64,000 nt of DNA from Algoriphagus iocasae. GTDB taxonomy: Bacteria; Bacteroidota; Bacteroidia; Cytophagales; Cyclobacteriaceae. The stretch is from assembly GCF_014206875.1 (NCBI RefSeq), contig NZ_JACIJO010000001.1, forward strand, positions 1,328,680 to 1,392,679, in the 5' to 3' direction. The position numbers were made by a program, and so were the translations under genes. Under the pieces are notes generated by a model. It worked only from the letters and a program-made list of their open reading frames with translations, had not been told where the DNA came from and searched no databases. Numbering within the stretch: the first letter of the stretch is position 1; every line of letters begins with the position of its first letter. Shown here in pieces: positions 1-8,878 of the stretch.

Positions 1-134
1 AAATGGGGAATATTGCCTATAAAACCGGTAAGAAAGTTTATTGGGATGCTGGCAAAAATCAATTCACCGATTCAGAGGCAAATCAATTGATCAAAGCCCA
101 TTACCATAATGGATGGGAATTGCCGAAAGTATAA
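1..134 (+). CDS. Gfo/Idh/MocA-family oxidoreductase, C-terminal end (partial)
   Basis: Only the last 43 codons lie in the window; the reading frame is open from the left edge and stops with TAA at 132-134. The tail contains NIAYKTGKKVYWD followed by HYHNGWELPKV, which resembles the C-terminus of the bacterial Gfo/Idh/MocA oxidoreductases that act on sugars or cyclitols with NAD(P). The catalytic Rossmann part is outside the window, so substrate and start cannot be judged. A hairpin terminator follows about 27 bases later, so this is the last gene of its transcript. The family call rests on the tail alone. Confidence 0.6.
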   Translation, partial: MGNIAYKTGKKVYWDAGKNQFTDSEANQLIKAHYHNGWELPKV

Positions 135-160
135 ATTGATTTAAGATTTATTAAATACGA

Positions 161-194
161 ACCCCTCGAAGAAATTTGAGGGGTTTTTATTTTA
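161..194 (+). terminator. intrinsic terminator after the oxidoreductase
   Basis: The stem ACCCCTC / GAGGGGT has a 10-base loop and is followed by a run of T. It separates the truncated oxidoreductase from the M14 gene that starts at 205. Confidence 0.8.
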
Positions 195-204
195 ACTTCC
201 CAGC

Positions 205-1458
205 ATGAAATTCCTCCAATCAACAACCTTTTACCTACTTTTTATTCTCCTCATTTCCTGCAAATCAACTTCCCAGTGGGAAGGACAAGGCCCTATTCAA
301 ATCATTCCTACAGAAAGTAAAGAAATCAGCCTTCAGGAAAAGAGAACATTTGATTTGGAAAAAGGGCTTTATTTTTCAAATCAGTTTGATGGAGCAAGAC
401 TCAATGATGCCCAAAGGATCAATGATACGTTGATTTCTATAACCATATTGCCAGAGAACGAACCCATCAACCCCAGTCCATGGTATGCTTTTAAAATTTG
501 GTCTGAAAGCCCTCAGGATTTCTGGATTAAATTCACTTATTCTGATAAAGGATTTCATCGATATTATCCAAAAATAAGTAAGGATGGAAACTCCTATTCC
601 AATGTAGATTCGACTGATTTTTACTTACCTATTGTTGAAGAAGGAAGACCCAAAGAAGCATTTTTAAAAGTTCAGAGCTCTCTGGATACTACTTGGATTG
701 CTGCTCAGGATTTAGTCGGAACTCAGCATGTGTCGGATTGGAAAGAAGGTTTGTTGGGATTTGATTTTGTGGAAAAAATCAAGATTGGGGAAAGCACTCA
801 AGGAAGACCATTGGAGGTTTTGAAAATTGGGAATGCTGATGACCAACAGATGCTAATGGTGATCTCCATGCAGCATCCACCGGAAGTTCCTGGTTATCTG
901 GCGATGAAGGCTTTTATCGAGAAAATTTGTGAAAATACAGCTGTTGCCAAGAAGTTTCGAAGTAAATACAATCTTTATCTCATGCCACAGATGAACCCAG
1001 ACGGGGTAGCTAATGGCCATTGGAGACATAATGCTGGAGGAATTGATACGAATAGAGACTGGGTTAATTTCAATCAACCTGAAACAAAAGCGCTTTCTGA
1101 ATTTATGGAAAAAAAGGTGGTAGAAACAGGAGGGAAGTTTGTTTTCGCAGCTGACTTTCACGCCACTTGGGAGGATATCTTTTATATCAATAATGAGGAA
1201 TTAGAAGGATATTACCCAGGTTTGATCCGTAGGGTTATCGAAAAGTCATCTAAGAGAATTCCGGGATATGTCCCGAATATCAGACCTAATGAAGGCAAAG
1301 AAAGAAGCGTCACTTCTAATTCCTATTTCTTCTTTGTACAGCATGCAGAATCCATGACTTTCGAAGTTGGAGACAATACTCCAAGAGATGTTATTCAGAT
1401 GAAAGGAGAGTACTTAGCGGAAGAGCTAATGCGGATTTTGAATAGGAAAAAGTGGTAA
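205..1458 (+). CDS. M14-family zinc carboxypeptidase-like lipoprotein
   Basis: This 417-residue protein begins with a lipoprotein signal whose lipobox (LLISC) puts Cys19 at the mature N-terminus, so it is probably membrane anchored. About 170 residues of unassigned beta-rich sequence precede an M14 peptidase domain (about 180-417). Visible active-site elements are the zinc motif His224-Pro-Pro-Glu227, the NRDW motif at 283-286, the third zinc ligand His319 in ADFHATW, and a Glu at 387 in TFEVGD matching the general base. A complete set suggests an active metallocarboxypeptidase or peptidoglycan/peptide amidase; the substrate is unknown. Terminators sit on both sides, so it is monocistronic. 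Confidence 0.85.
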   Translation: MKFLQSTTFYLLFILLISCKSTSQWEGQGPIQIIPTESKEISLQEKRTFDLEKGLYFSNQFDGARLNDAQRINDTLISITILPENEPINPSPWYAFKIWSESPQDFWIKFTYSDKGFHRYYPKISKDGNSYSNVDSTDFYLPIVEEGRPKEAFLKVQSSLDTTWIAAQDLVGTQHVSDWKEGLLGFDFVEKIKIGESTQGRPLEVLKIGNADDQQMLMVISMQHPPEVPGYLAMKAFIEKICENTAVAKKFRSKYNLYLMPQMNPDGVANGHWRHNAGGIDTNRDWVNFNQPETKALSEFMEKKVVETGGKFVFAADFHATWEDIFYINNEELEGYYPGLIRRVIEKSSKRIPGYVPNIRPNEGKERSVTSNSYFFFVQHAESMTFEVGDNTPRDVIQMKGEYLAEELMRILNRKKW

Positions 1459-1470
1459 AGAAAAATCTGT

Positions 1471-1509
1471 AAAAAAAGAGAGTCGCAATACTTTGCGACT
1501 CTCTTTTTG
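1471..1509. terminator. bidirectional intrinsic terminator between convergent genes
   Basis: A long perfect stem, AGAGAGTCGCAA / TTGCGACTCTCT with a four-base loop, is flanked by A5 on the left and T5 on the right. It can terminate both the M14 gene on the plus strand and the operon ending at 1521 on the minus strand. Confidence 0.9.
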
Positions 1510-1520
1510 CATTATCTATG

Positions 1521-1910
1521 TCAAAATGCCAATGCTGCGAGTCCAAGTTTCGACTTGAGCGGATTGATGGATTTGAGAATTTGACCTGAATATTTTTTAA
1601 ACAGATCACTTCCCATTAGATCAGTAAGAAACTTGGTTCTTTTGTTTTTCAGCCCCAGGAAGCTTGCTTTTTTATCATCATCAGATGCTGAACTATCACT
1701 GATTTTCATCAATTCGTCCACAAAGCTTTTGTTGTTTGTTTCTAATTTACTTTTCTGATCTGAGTTAAGATCCAGGCCTTTCGTGTTATTTAAAATCCCA
1801 AGAACTTGAGAGGATAAATCCATTTTTGGGACTTTTAAGCCTTGAGCTTGAGCTGAAAAGCCAATCAATGAAATGGCAAATGCGAAGGTTAAAATTTTTA
1901 GAAGTTTCAT
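1521..1910 (-). CDS. secreted helical protein of unknown function (129 aa)
   Basis: The first 22 residues form a signal peptide ending in SAQAQG, typical of exported Bacteroidota proteins. The mature part is short, Lys/Leu/Ser-rich and probably all helical, with a DLNSDQKSKLETNNKSF segment that recalls small periplasmic helical-hairpin proteins, but no named family is recognised. Its start overlaps the stop of the upstream gene by four bases (ATGA), implying translational coupling. The upstream gene is a paralogue of it. The shared fold and operon point to two related periplasmic subunits; function unknown. Confidence 0.7.
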   Translation of the reverse strand: MKLLKILTFAFAISLIGFSAQAQGLKVPKMDLSSQVLGILNNTKGLDLNSDQKSKLETNNKSFVDELMKISDSSASDDDKKASFLGLKNKRTKFLTDLMGSDLFKKYSGQILKSINPLKSKLGLAALAF

Positions 1911-2303
1911 AAAATGAGTGTTGCTAGTTTGTATTTAGTTTTAAATGGTCTAATCTTCTTTTTAACAGCTTTCTTGTACTGTTTTGCTTTGTTTTCTCCA
2001 AGAATTTCAGAAAAGGCTCCAGACTGTTTTTTGCCTAGATTTAATATTGATTTTCGCTTTTCTTCATCGCTTTTGTTACTCCCTGCGACTTCCAGAATTT
2101 CGTCAAAAAACTTGCTGTTTGCTGATTTAAGTTCTTCTTTTTTTTGAATCATCGATATCTAAGTCACTTTCAGGAGAAAAAACACCACTCATATCTTTCT
2201 TGAAATCTGCTGATGGTAAAGAAATTTTTTGCGCTAAAGTTTCATGATTCATCAGAAGTCCAGAAACTAAAAGAAATGAAAATAGAGCTAATATCTTTTT
2301 CAT
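1907..2303 (-). pseudogene. paralogue of the downstream secreted helical protein, frameshifted in an A8 tract
   Basis: Reading from ATG at 2303 gives a signal peptide (MKKILALFSFLLVSG...LAQ) and then LDIDDSKK before stopping at 2127-2129. The rest of the protein continues in another frame down to 1907. The frames join at an 8-base homopolymer (T8 on the plus strand, 2138-2145). Removing one base gives LDIDDSKKEELKSANSKFF, which aligns without gaps to LDLNSDQKSKLETNNKSFV of the neighbour at 1521-1910 and yields 131 residues against 129. The gene is therefore an intact paralogue with a sequencing error, a recently broken gene, or one switched by slippage. The separate 81-residue frame at 1907-2152 is its C-terminal half, not a gene of its own. 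It overlaps the downstream start by four bases. Confidence 0.8.
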
Positions 2304-2315
2304 AATAAAATAGGT

Positions 2316-2816
2316 TTATTTAAACAATCCTTTGCCCAAATCCATAAGCCCTCCTAAGTCCATTCCACCACCATTTTTTCCACCCATTAGTGAGCCTAAT
2401 AAATCACCAGTATTAATCTTACCTGAATTTCCCTGAAGTGAAGAAATGACAGAAGACATAATGTCTTCATTATCCTGAGGAGCATCATTCACTCGTTTAT
2501 TGAAAAAGTTTAAAATCATTGGAAGCGCGGCAGCTGCAATTCCCATGGCTTGCTCCTTTGAAATACCAAGCTTATCAATCAGGCTGTTTGAAACATCGCC
2601 TTGTAATTTATTAATCACTGGTGAATCTGGTGAAGTTTCACTTCCAGAAAACATTTCCTTAACAGCACTTAAGTCACCTGTTGAGATTTCTTTCTGAATA
2701 CTTGAGAAAATTGACTCTTTTAGGGCTCCTGCTGAACTTTTTGGGCTTTGCTGGTTCATACCTGCAAGCATCTCTTCTAAAGGCCCTTCGGCTAAATTTA
2801 ACAATTGATCTAACAT
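2316..2816 (-). CDS. DUF937-like protein
   Basis: This 166-residue protein has no signal peptide or membrane segment. It begins MLDQLLNLAEGPLEEML, has a central helical region with an Ala-rich stretch (AMGIAAAALPMILNFF), and ends in a Gly/Leu/Met-rich tail (LLGSLMGGKNGGGMDLGG, DLGKGLFK) typical of DUF937/YidB-like proteins, whose function is not established. It is the first gene of a minus-strand group with the two secreted helical proteins, 12 bases from the frameshifted one. The family assignment is by overall pattern only. Confidence 0.6.
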   Translation of the reverse strand: MLDQLLNLAEGPLEEMLAGMNQQSPKSSAGALKESIFSSIQKEISTGDLSAVKEMFSGSETSPDSPVINKLQGDVSNSLIDKLGISKEQAMGIAAAALPMILNFFNKRVNDAPQDNEDIMSSVISSLQGNSGKINTGDLLGSLMGGKNGGGMDLGGLMDLGKGLFK

Positions 2817-3185
2817 CGTTTTAAAAGTTTATATCTATTAAAGTTCATTAAAATCTTTCTTTAATCCTATATAATATTGTATTCATTGATCAAGATTAAT
2901 ACTGGTAAAATCAAATTGTTCCCGATTTTTTCAAGATGTATTTCATATTAAGTTCTTTGTTTCCGTACGAAATTTGTGTCCGAATTTGATACGTTTTGTT
3001 AAAAGCGTAAATTCTTAAAATATTGAAAATCAATTTTTTAAATCGATTTTTTAGTAATGGCATGTAATTTTCGGTATTTTATTTCTTGAATAATTTTTCA
3101 ACACAATAAATCTTTTGACTTACCAGGGTTTCTCAAACTCTACGTCAGATTAATTCAATCAATATTTACTAATCCCAACTTATCT
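2817..3185. other. AT-rich divergent intergenic region
   Basis: These 369 bases separate the minus-strand DUF937 operon from the tricorn gene and must carry both promoters. I see no perfect TTTG-N19-TAnnTTTG match, hairpin or convincing small reading frame. TACGTTTTG at about 2989 is an imperfect -7 match only. Confidence 0.5.
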
Positions 3186-6100
3186 ATGAAAAAAACATTT
3201 GTTCTATTGGTGGCTTTTGTTTTTGCACTGAAGTCTGAAGCCCAGACTGATGCAAGACTAATGCAGTTGCCAGATGTTTCAGACACACAAATCACATTTA
3301 CATTCGGAGATGATATTTGGGTGGTGGCAAAAAGTGGAGGAGTAGCAATGCGATTAACCTCCCCGGAAGGACCGGAAATGTATCCTAAATTTTCTCCAGA
3401 CGGAAAGCAAATTGCCTTCTCTGCTAACTACAACGGAAATTATGATGTGTATGTCATGCCAAGCTCAGGAGGAGTGCCGCAAAGACTTACCTATCATGGA
3501 ATGCCTGATATTGTTCAAGGATGGTCGCCAGATGGTAAATCTATTTTGTTCACTTCAGGAAGAGAAAGTGGGAAAGAGCGTTTTTCTCAGTTTTATACAG
3601 TACCAGTAACCGGTGGATTACCGTCCAAGCTACCTGTACCTTATGGAGAATTTGCATCCTATTCACCCGATGGGAAGTCCCTTGCCTATACAGATAGAAG
3701 TCGCGTTAACAGAAACTGGAAAAGATATAGAGGAGGAACAGCTCCAGATATTTTGGTTTTTGATTTGGCAGACTACAGGACTAAAAACCTGACTCAAAAT
3801 GCAGCAAATGATGAGTTGCCAATGTGGATGGGTAATTCTGTGTATTACATGTCAGATAATGGACCAGAGAAAAGAAATAATCTTTGGAAGTATGATTTCA
3901 GTACGGAGGAAAATACCCAATTGACACATTTTGAGGATTATGATATTACTTTTCCATCAAACAGTGATTCGGAAATCGTTTTTGAAGCAGGAGGGAAATT
4001 ATACCTTTTCAACGCCAGTTCAGGAGAGTCAAAAGAGGTTCCAATTCAAATAATTTCTGATCAAAAAGCAAAGATTCCTAAAATCATTTCTTTGGAAAAC
4101 AGTGTGCAAAATGGAGGGCTTTCACCAGATGGGAAGAGAGTAATTGTTGAAGCCAGAGGGGAGATTTTTAACCTTCCAGCTGTGGAAGGTTTCGTTACAA
4201 ATGAGACCAATACCTCAGGCGCAGCAGAAAGATATCCAGCTTGGTCACCTGATGGGAAAACCTTAGCCTATTGGTCGGATGCAACTGGAGAATACCAATT
4301 GATGCTAAAAACGATGGGCTCAAATGACGCTGCCAAAGTGATGACGAAGTTTACCAATGGATTCCATTACAATATTTTTTGGTCTCCGGACAGCAAAAAA
4401 CTGGTGAGCATCAATCAGGCGATGGAAGTTCAGTTAATTGATGCGTCGACTGGATCGGTCAAATTGATTGATAAAGGGAAATACATGTTTGAAGGCAACT
4501 TGCAGTCTTTCGAAGTTTCTTGGTCGCCTGATAGCAAGTATATCGCTTATGGAATGTCCAAAGAAAATAGAGCCACTTCTGCTTTGTATTTATATGATAT
4601 CGAAGCAGGAAAAGCCAGTAAGATTACTTCAGGATTTTACTCGGACCAGAACCCAGTCTTTAGCGAAGACGGGAAATATTTGTTCTTTACAACCAATAGA
4701 ACATTTAACCCGGTTTATTCAGACGTAGATAATACGTTCATTTATCCAAATTCTACCGGAGTTGCAGTTGGAACTTTGAACAAATCAATTCCTTCTTTGA
4801 TTGCCTTAAAAAATGATGAGTTTAAGCCGAAAGAGGAAGGGAAAGATGATGATAAAAAAGAAGAAGAGAAATCTGATGAATCCATAAACTTTGAAATAGA
4901 CGGTTTTGAAAATCGAATTGAAATGTTGGATATCGAACCTGGGAATTTTGGAAATCTTGCAGCTTTGGAAGGAAAACTTTTGTATGTGAAAGGACCAAAT
5001 TCAGGTGCAGGTAGTGAAGGTGCTCCAAGCTTAAAATTGTATGACTTTAAAGAGAAAGAATCTAAAACGGTATTGGATGGAGTTGGAGGATTTGGGCTTT
5101 CTGCTGATAAGAAAAAAGTGATTGTATATGCCATGGGAAAATTGGCGGTGATTGATCCAGCGCCAGGTCAAAAAATTGAGAAAACAGTTCCTGTTCAAGA
5201 TATGCGAATGACTGTGGTGCCAGCCGATGAATGGAAGCAGATTTTTAATGATGTTTGGAGGTTTGAGCGTGATTACTTTTATGATCCAAACATGCATGGT
5301 GTTGACTGGAATTTGATGAAGTCTCGTTATGGATCATTGGTAGACCAGGCAAATTCCAGAAGGGATGTAAATATTATTATCGGAGATCTCATAGCTGAAT
5401 TAAATGCCTCGCATACCTATAACAATGGAGGGGATTTAGAATCGGGACCAAATCTCTCCGTTGGATATTTAGGAGCTAATTTTGTACTTGAAAATGGAGC
5501 TTATAAAATCCTTGAAATTATCAATGGAGCTCCTTGGGATGTAGAAGTAAGATCCCCACTTTCAAAGCCGGGAGTTGATGTTTCAGAAGGTGATTTTATT
5601 TTGGAAATCAACGGACAAAAAATTGATCCTTCCAAATCCATATATGCATCTCTTCAAGGACTTGCAGGAAAGACGGTTCAGCTGACGGTTAATAGCAGCA
5701 ACTCTTTAAACGGAGCAAGGAAAGTACTGGTAGAACCATTGAGATCTGAAGCCAGACTTAGAAACCTTGCTTGGATCAACAACTTCCGGAAGAGGGTAGA
5801 AGAAGCGACTGATGGAAAAATTGGCTATGTCTTCGTTCCAAGTACCGGACAAGATGGACAAAATGAATTGTTCCGACAGTTCTATGGTCAGATGGAAAAA
5901 GAAGGTTTCATCATTGACGAACGATTCAACAATGGAGGTCAGATTCCCGATAGATTTGTAGAGCTTCTTGATCGAGGACCTTTGGCATTCTGGGCTGTCC
6001 GAGACGGGGAAGATTGGGCTTGGCCACCATCTGGTAATTTCGGACCTAAAGTTATGTTGATTAATGGATTTTCAGGTTCAGGTGGAGATGCATTCCCTGA

Positions 6101-6419
6101 TTACTTCCGCAAAAGGGAAGTGGGACCTTTGATCGGAACTCGAACTTGGGGAGGATTGATTGGGATTTCAGGAGCGCCATCTTTGATTGATGGAGGTTCG
6201 GTGACCGTTCCAACTTTCAGAATGTATGATCCTGACGGAACTTGGTTTAAGGAAGGTCATGGGGTAGACCCTGACATCGAAGTGGTGGAAGACTTCGAAA
6301 GCCTTGCCAAAGGAACCGATGCTCAATTAGAAGCAGCTATCAAAGAAGTGATGAGGTTATTGAATAGCAATGAGAAGTTTAAAAAACCTGCTAGACCTTC
6401 TTATGAAAACAGGAATTAG
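3186..6419 (+). CDS. tricorn-like protease (TolB-type propeller, PDZ, S41 peptidase)
   Basis: The 1077-residue protein carries a signal peptide (about 1-19, ending SEAQ), so it acts in the periplasm or at the surface. Repeated WSPDGK/FSPDGK motifs across about 20-540 mark WD40-like propeller blades of the tricorn/TolB type. A charged Lys/Glu/Asp linker follows near 545-565, then a second propeller, a PDZ domain (about 760-850, GDFILEINGQ) and a C-terminal S41 peptidase domain. NGFSGSGGDAFPD contains the nucleophile region expected in tricorn proteases. Such enzymes degrade oligopeptides released by larger proteases. It is monocistronic, followed by a bidirectional terminator, and full-length for the exported Bacteroidota version. 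Confidence 0.9.
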   Translation: MKKTFVLLVAFVFALKSEAQTDARLMQLPDVSDTQITFTFGDDIWVVAKSGGVAMRLTSPEGPEMYPKFSPDGKQIAFSANYNGNYDVYVMPSSGGVPQRLTYHGMPDIVQGWSPDGKSILFTSGRESGKERFSQFYTVPVTGGLPSKLPVPYGEFASYSPDGKSLAYTDRSRVNRNWKRYRGGTAPDILVFDLADYRTKNLTQNAANDELPMWMGNSVYYMSDNGPEKRNNLWKYDFSTEENTQLTHFEDYDITFPSNSDSEIVFEAGGKLYLFNASSGESKEVPIQIISDQKAKIPKIISLENSVQNGGLSPDGKRVIVEARGEIFNLPAVEGFVTNETNTSGAAERYPAWSPDGKTLAYWSDATGEYQLMLKTMGSNDAAKVMTKFTNGFHYNIFWSPDSKKLVSINQAMEVQLIDASTGSVKLIDKGKYMFEGNLQSFEVSWSPDSKYIAYGMSKENRATSALYLYDIEAGKASKITSGFYSDQNPVFSEDGKYLFFTTNRTFNPVYSDVDNTFIYPNSTGVAVGTLNKSIPSLIALKNDEFKPKEEGKDDDKKEEEKSDESINFEIDGFENRIEMLDIEPGNFGNLAALEGKLLYVKGPNSGAGSEGAPSLKLYDFKEKESKTVLDGVGGFGLSADKKKVIVYAMGKLAVIDPAPGQKIEKTVPVQDMRMTVVPADEWKQIFNDVWRFERDYFYDPNMHGVDWNLMKSRYGSLVDQANSRRDVNIIIGDLIAELNASHTYNNGGDLESGPNLSVGYLGANFVLENGAYKILEIINGAPWDVEVRSPLSKPGVDVSEGDFILEINGQKIDPSKSIYASLQGLAGKTVQLTVNSSNSLNGARKVLVEPLRSEARLRNLAWINNFRKRVEEATDGKIGYVFVPSTGQDGQNELFRQFYGQMEKEGFIIDERFNNGGQIPDRFVELLDRGPLAFWAVRDGEDWAWPPSGNFGPKVMLINGFSGSGGDAFPDYFRKREVGPLIGTRTWGGLIGISGAPSLIDGGSVTVPTFRMYDPDGTWFKEGHGVDPDIEVVEDFESLAKGTDAQLEAAIKEVMRLLNSNEKFKKPARPSYENRN

Positions 6420-6434
6420 GAAGTAGATGGAATT

Positions 6435-6473
6435 TAAAAAAGCCTCTTTGATTTATTTCAAAGAGGCTTTTTT
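6435..6473. terminator. bidirectional intrinsic terminator
   Basis: The stem AAGCCTCTTTGA / TTCAAAGAGGCTT carries A6 on its left and T6 on its right. It lies between the convergent tricorn gene and the GH99-like gene and can serve both. Confidence 0.9.
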
Positions 6474-6495
6474 CTGGGGTTGAATAGCAATTGGA

Positions 6496-8073
6496 TTATT
6501 TCTTACCAAAAACATCTCGGATAGACTCTAAATAATCAAAGCCATGTCCTTCCGTAGGTTCGATGTAATTCCCTTCTAAATATTCATTCCAACAGCAAAT
6601 CATGACGGTGTTGCCATTCGTTGCACTGTATTTTCTCGAAACTTGTTGGGCCTCCTTCAATTTGGCTGTAAAAGTGGATTTGGTACTATGCACTTTATCT
6701 TTTTGCGGTTCACTAGGAAAACCAGATGGCTGAGGCCATGTACCTCCAGCTGGACGCATATCCCATCCCATGGCCACCGGAACTTGATATTCGAAATTCG
6801 GATCATTTTTGAATTTCTCTGACCACATGTTCCAATGTCCTCGATATGTTTCGCGCATATCTGCATAGGACTTATTATCCTTTTCCATAAAGTTGTGATA
6901 GACATATGCAGTCATCCCCTCAAATCCCATGTCTTTCAACCTTGGAACATATTCCTGAAGCAACTGTTTGTTTTGATAGCTTCCGCCTTCCCAAGGTTTT
7001 GAAGGATTCTTTGCAACCCATTTAGTCGGTAAACCATAGATTCTTTCTCTTTCCAGCATAGGACCCGCGGTTACGGCAATAAATTTAATTCCGGGTAGTC
7101 CTGCTTTTTTAGCAGTTGCTTGGGAAAGGTCAAGTAAATCTTTCAATTTCAAACCATAAAAAGCAGCACGTGATTCGGCATCCTGAGGAAAATAGAAATA
7201 GACAATGGGTCTTCCATCTTTTCCTTTTAAATAATCCCCTCTGGAGAAATATTCATCAATCCATAATTGGGTGATTTTCTCATGAACTTTTAGGTAAAGT
7301 TCCTTGTCAGGTTTTTCACCTTCGTAATTGGCTTTTCTTGCCAGTTCTTCGGGTGATCCTATTTTTAGCCAATGCATCCATCGTTCATTGCTGTCATCAC
7401 ACCAGTTGATAGCCCATTTCATCTGCTTTTCCTTTGGAAGTTTGGCATTGACTTCCAGCATGACTTTGAGCTGATCTCCCCATTCTACCAAACCAGGAAT
7501 AGCCACTCGGCCATCCCTATTGGTGTCTATTTTCCATCCTTTTGGATAGTAAATTTTTGACTGGGGACCAAAATAGAGATGGTAATAATAATGTCTTCCA
7601 TAAAACCAATCATAAGCAAAAAAGTCTATCCCATAACTCTTCATATACTCCAATTGCTTTCTAATTACTTCGGGATCATCTCTCTTATAAAATCCTTTGA
7701 GCTCAGCAATCGGTTTTCGATCTAAGTAAGGGCCTTCGTAGGGATATTTATCATTGTAAATTCTTCCTTTAGGTCCCCAGATGCCAGGGTTTTGTAGGCT
7801 TGAACAATCTCCTCTTCCCGTAAGGCAAGACCAAAAACTATCTCTGTCTTTTGAAGGATCAGGGGAGGTATTCCAAGAAGGCATGTAGTAGACACCTACT
7901 AGTTCTTGAGGTTCTTCTGAAGTCTTTTGAGGAACAGCAGGTGTGAAATTAGCTAAACTTGCTATTTGCTGGAATTCAGTCTTTGAAGTAGCTAATTGAT
8001 TTTTACTAAAATTGATGACCAAAAATGAGACCAGTATAATTGCTAAAAGTGAATATAGAGCAGAACGGAACAT
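6496..8073 (-). CDS. GH99/WbsX-like glycoside hydrolase domain protein
   Basis: The 525-residue protein has an N-terminal hydrophobic segment (about 5-23) that acts as a signal anchor or uncleaved signal. From about 55 the sequence VGVYYMPSW, then EYMKSYGIDFFAYDWFYG and later CCWNEYLEGNYIEPT match the TIM-barrel proteins grouped as glycoside hydrolase family 99-like or WbsX, which include endo-alpha-mannan enzymes and proteins found in polysaccharide clusters. Catalytic residues cannot be assigned confidently by eye. No SusC/SusD or other carbohydrate genes adjoin it, so its substrate is open. It ends at the shared terminator at 6435-6473. Confidence 0.75.
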   Translation of the reverse strand: MFRSALYSLLAIILVSFLVINFSKNQLATSKTEFQQIASLANFTPAVPQKTSEEPQELVGVYYMPSWNTSPDPSKDRDSFWSCLTGRGDCSSLQNPGIWGPKGRIYNDKYPYEGPYLDRKPIAELKGFYKRDDPEVIRKQLEYMKSYGIDFFAYDWFYGRHYYYHLYFGPQSKIYYPKGWKIDTNRDGRVAIPGLVEWGDQLKVMLEVNAKLPKEKQMKWAINWCDDSNERWMHWLKIGSPEELARKANYEGEKPDKELYLKVHEKITQLWIDEYFSRGDYLKGKDGRPIVYFYFPQDAESRAAFYGLKLKDLLDLSQATAKKAGLPGIKFIAVTAGPMLERERIYGLPTKWVAKNPSKPWEGGSYQNKQLLQEYVPRLKDMGFEGMTAYVYHNFMEKDNKSYADMRETYRGHWNMWSEKFKNDPNFEYQVPVAMGWDMRPAGGTWPQPSGFPSEPQKDKVHSTKSTFTAKLKEAQQVSRKYSATNGNTVMICCWNEYLEGNYIEPTEGHGFDYLESIRDVFGKK

Positions 8074-8158
8074 TGCGGCTTTTTTCTAAAAATAGTTTAT
8101 TCCCAATACATTTAAAAATGGCTGATAAGACTTGATACCCAGAGCGAACAAATAAGCC

Positions 8159-8699
8159 TCATATCACTGTTTTCCTTAATATTTGAATTCCCTGGTATTT
8201 AGGTAATAGTTTTTTGTAATCTAAATGATAAGTAAAAAGCCATTCAAAGCCCATTTTCCTGTAAAACCACTGAGCTTGCATTTGTGAATCCATTACTTCC
8301 AGCCAGATATATTTTAACCCTCTTTCTCTTGCGATGGACTCAATTTTCTTCATGAACTGAGCAGCAATTCCTTTGACCTGATAGTCTTACTGATATAAAT
8401 TCTATCAAGCTTTAATGAATCCGGAAAATCTATTAATTCCGGAGATTCTGGATACAATATTTCAGGATGCCGATTTTCCATCCATCATAAAGTAAGAAAT
8501 AGTAGTGGATTCTTGGATCATCCAAGTCTTTTTGGAAGGCTTCAGGATTATACATTTGTTGAAGATACCATTCAACAGAGTCAGACCAAATATGTTTATA
8601 AGATGGTATATAGATTTCCCGCATCAACTCAATTATCTCCAGTAGATCCGTAGATGTAAGTTTTTGGATGCTGATATCTTCAGTTAGTTTTATCATCAA
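8159..8699 (-). pseudogene. GNAT acetyltransferase pseudogene with two frameshifts
   Basis: Three consecutive frames together align along the whole length of the intact acetyltransferase at 11425-11961. The N-terminal part (MMIKLTEDISIQ... to IGILKY) runs from 8699 to about 8450. It shifts into a frame reading YPESPELIDFPDSLKLDRIY, and shifts again near 8378 into the frame carrying GIAAQFMKKIESIARERG and KYIWLEV, ending at 8159. Both breaks move the frame in the same direction. The 541-base span is close to the 537 bases of the intact copy, so little sequence was lost. The acetyl-CoA-binding region falls between the breaks, so the product should be inactive. Confidence 0.8.
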
Positions 8700-8878
8700 A
8701 ATAGGCGACAGTAAGGTGATTCGACAAGAATAAACTGAAAATAAGGAAGGTCTTTTTTATTTAATTCCAATTCAAAGTAATGTATTTTGCCAATCTTGCC
8801 AAAATAATAAGAGTGAGATTAATGAATATTTCAAAAAATTAAATTGGAAGAAGTGTGCTGACTTTAAAGGGAATATTC

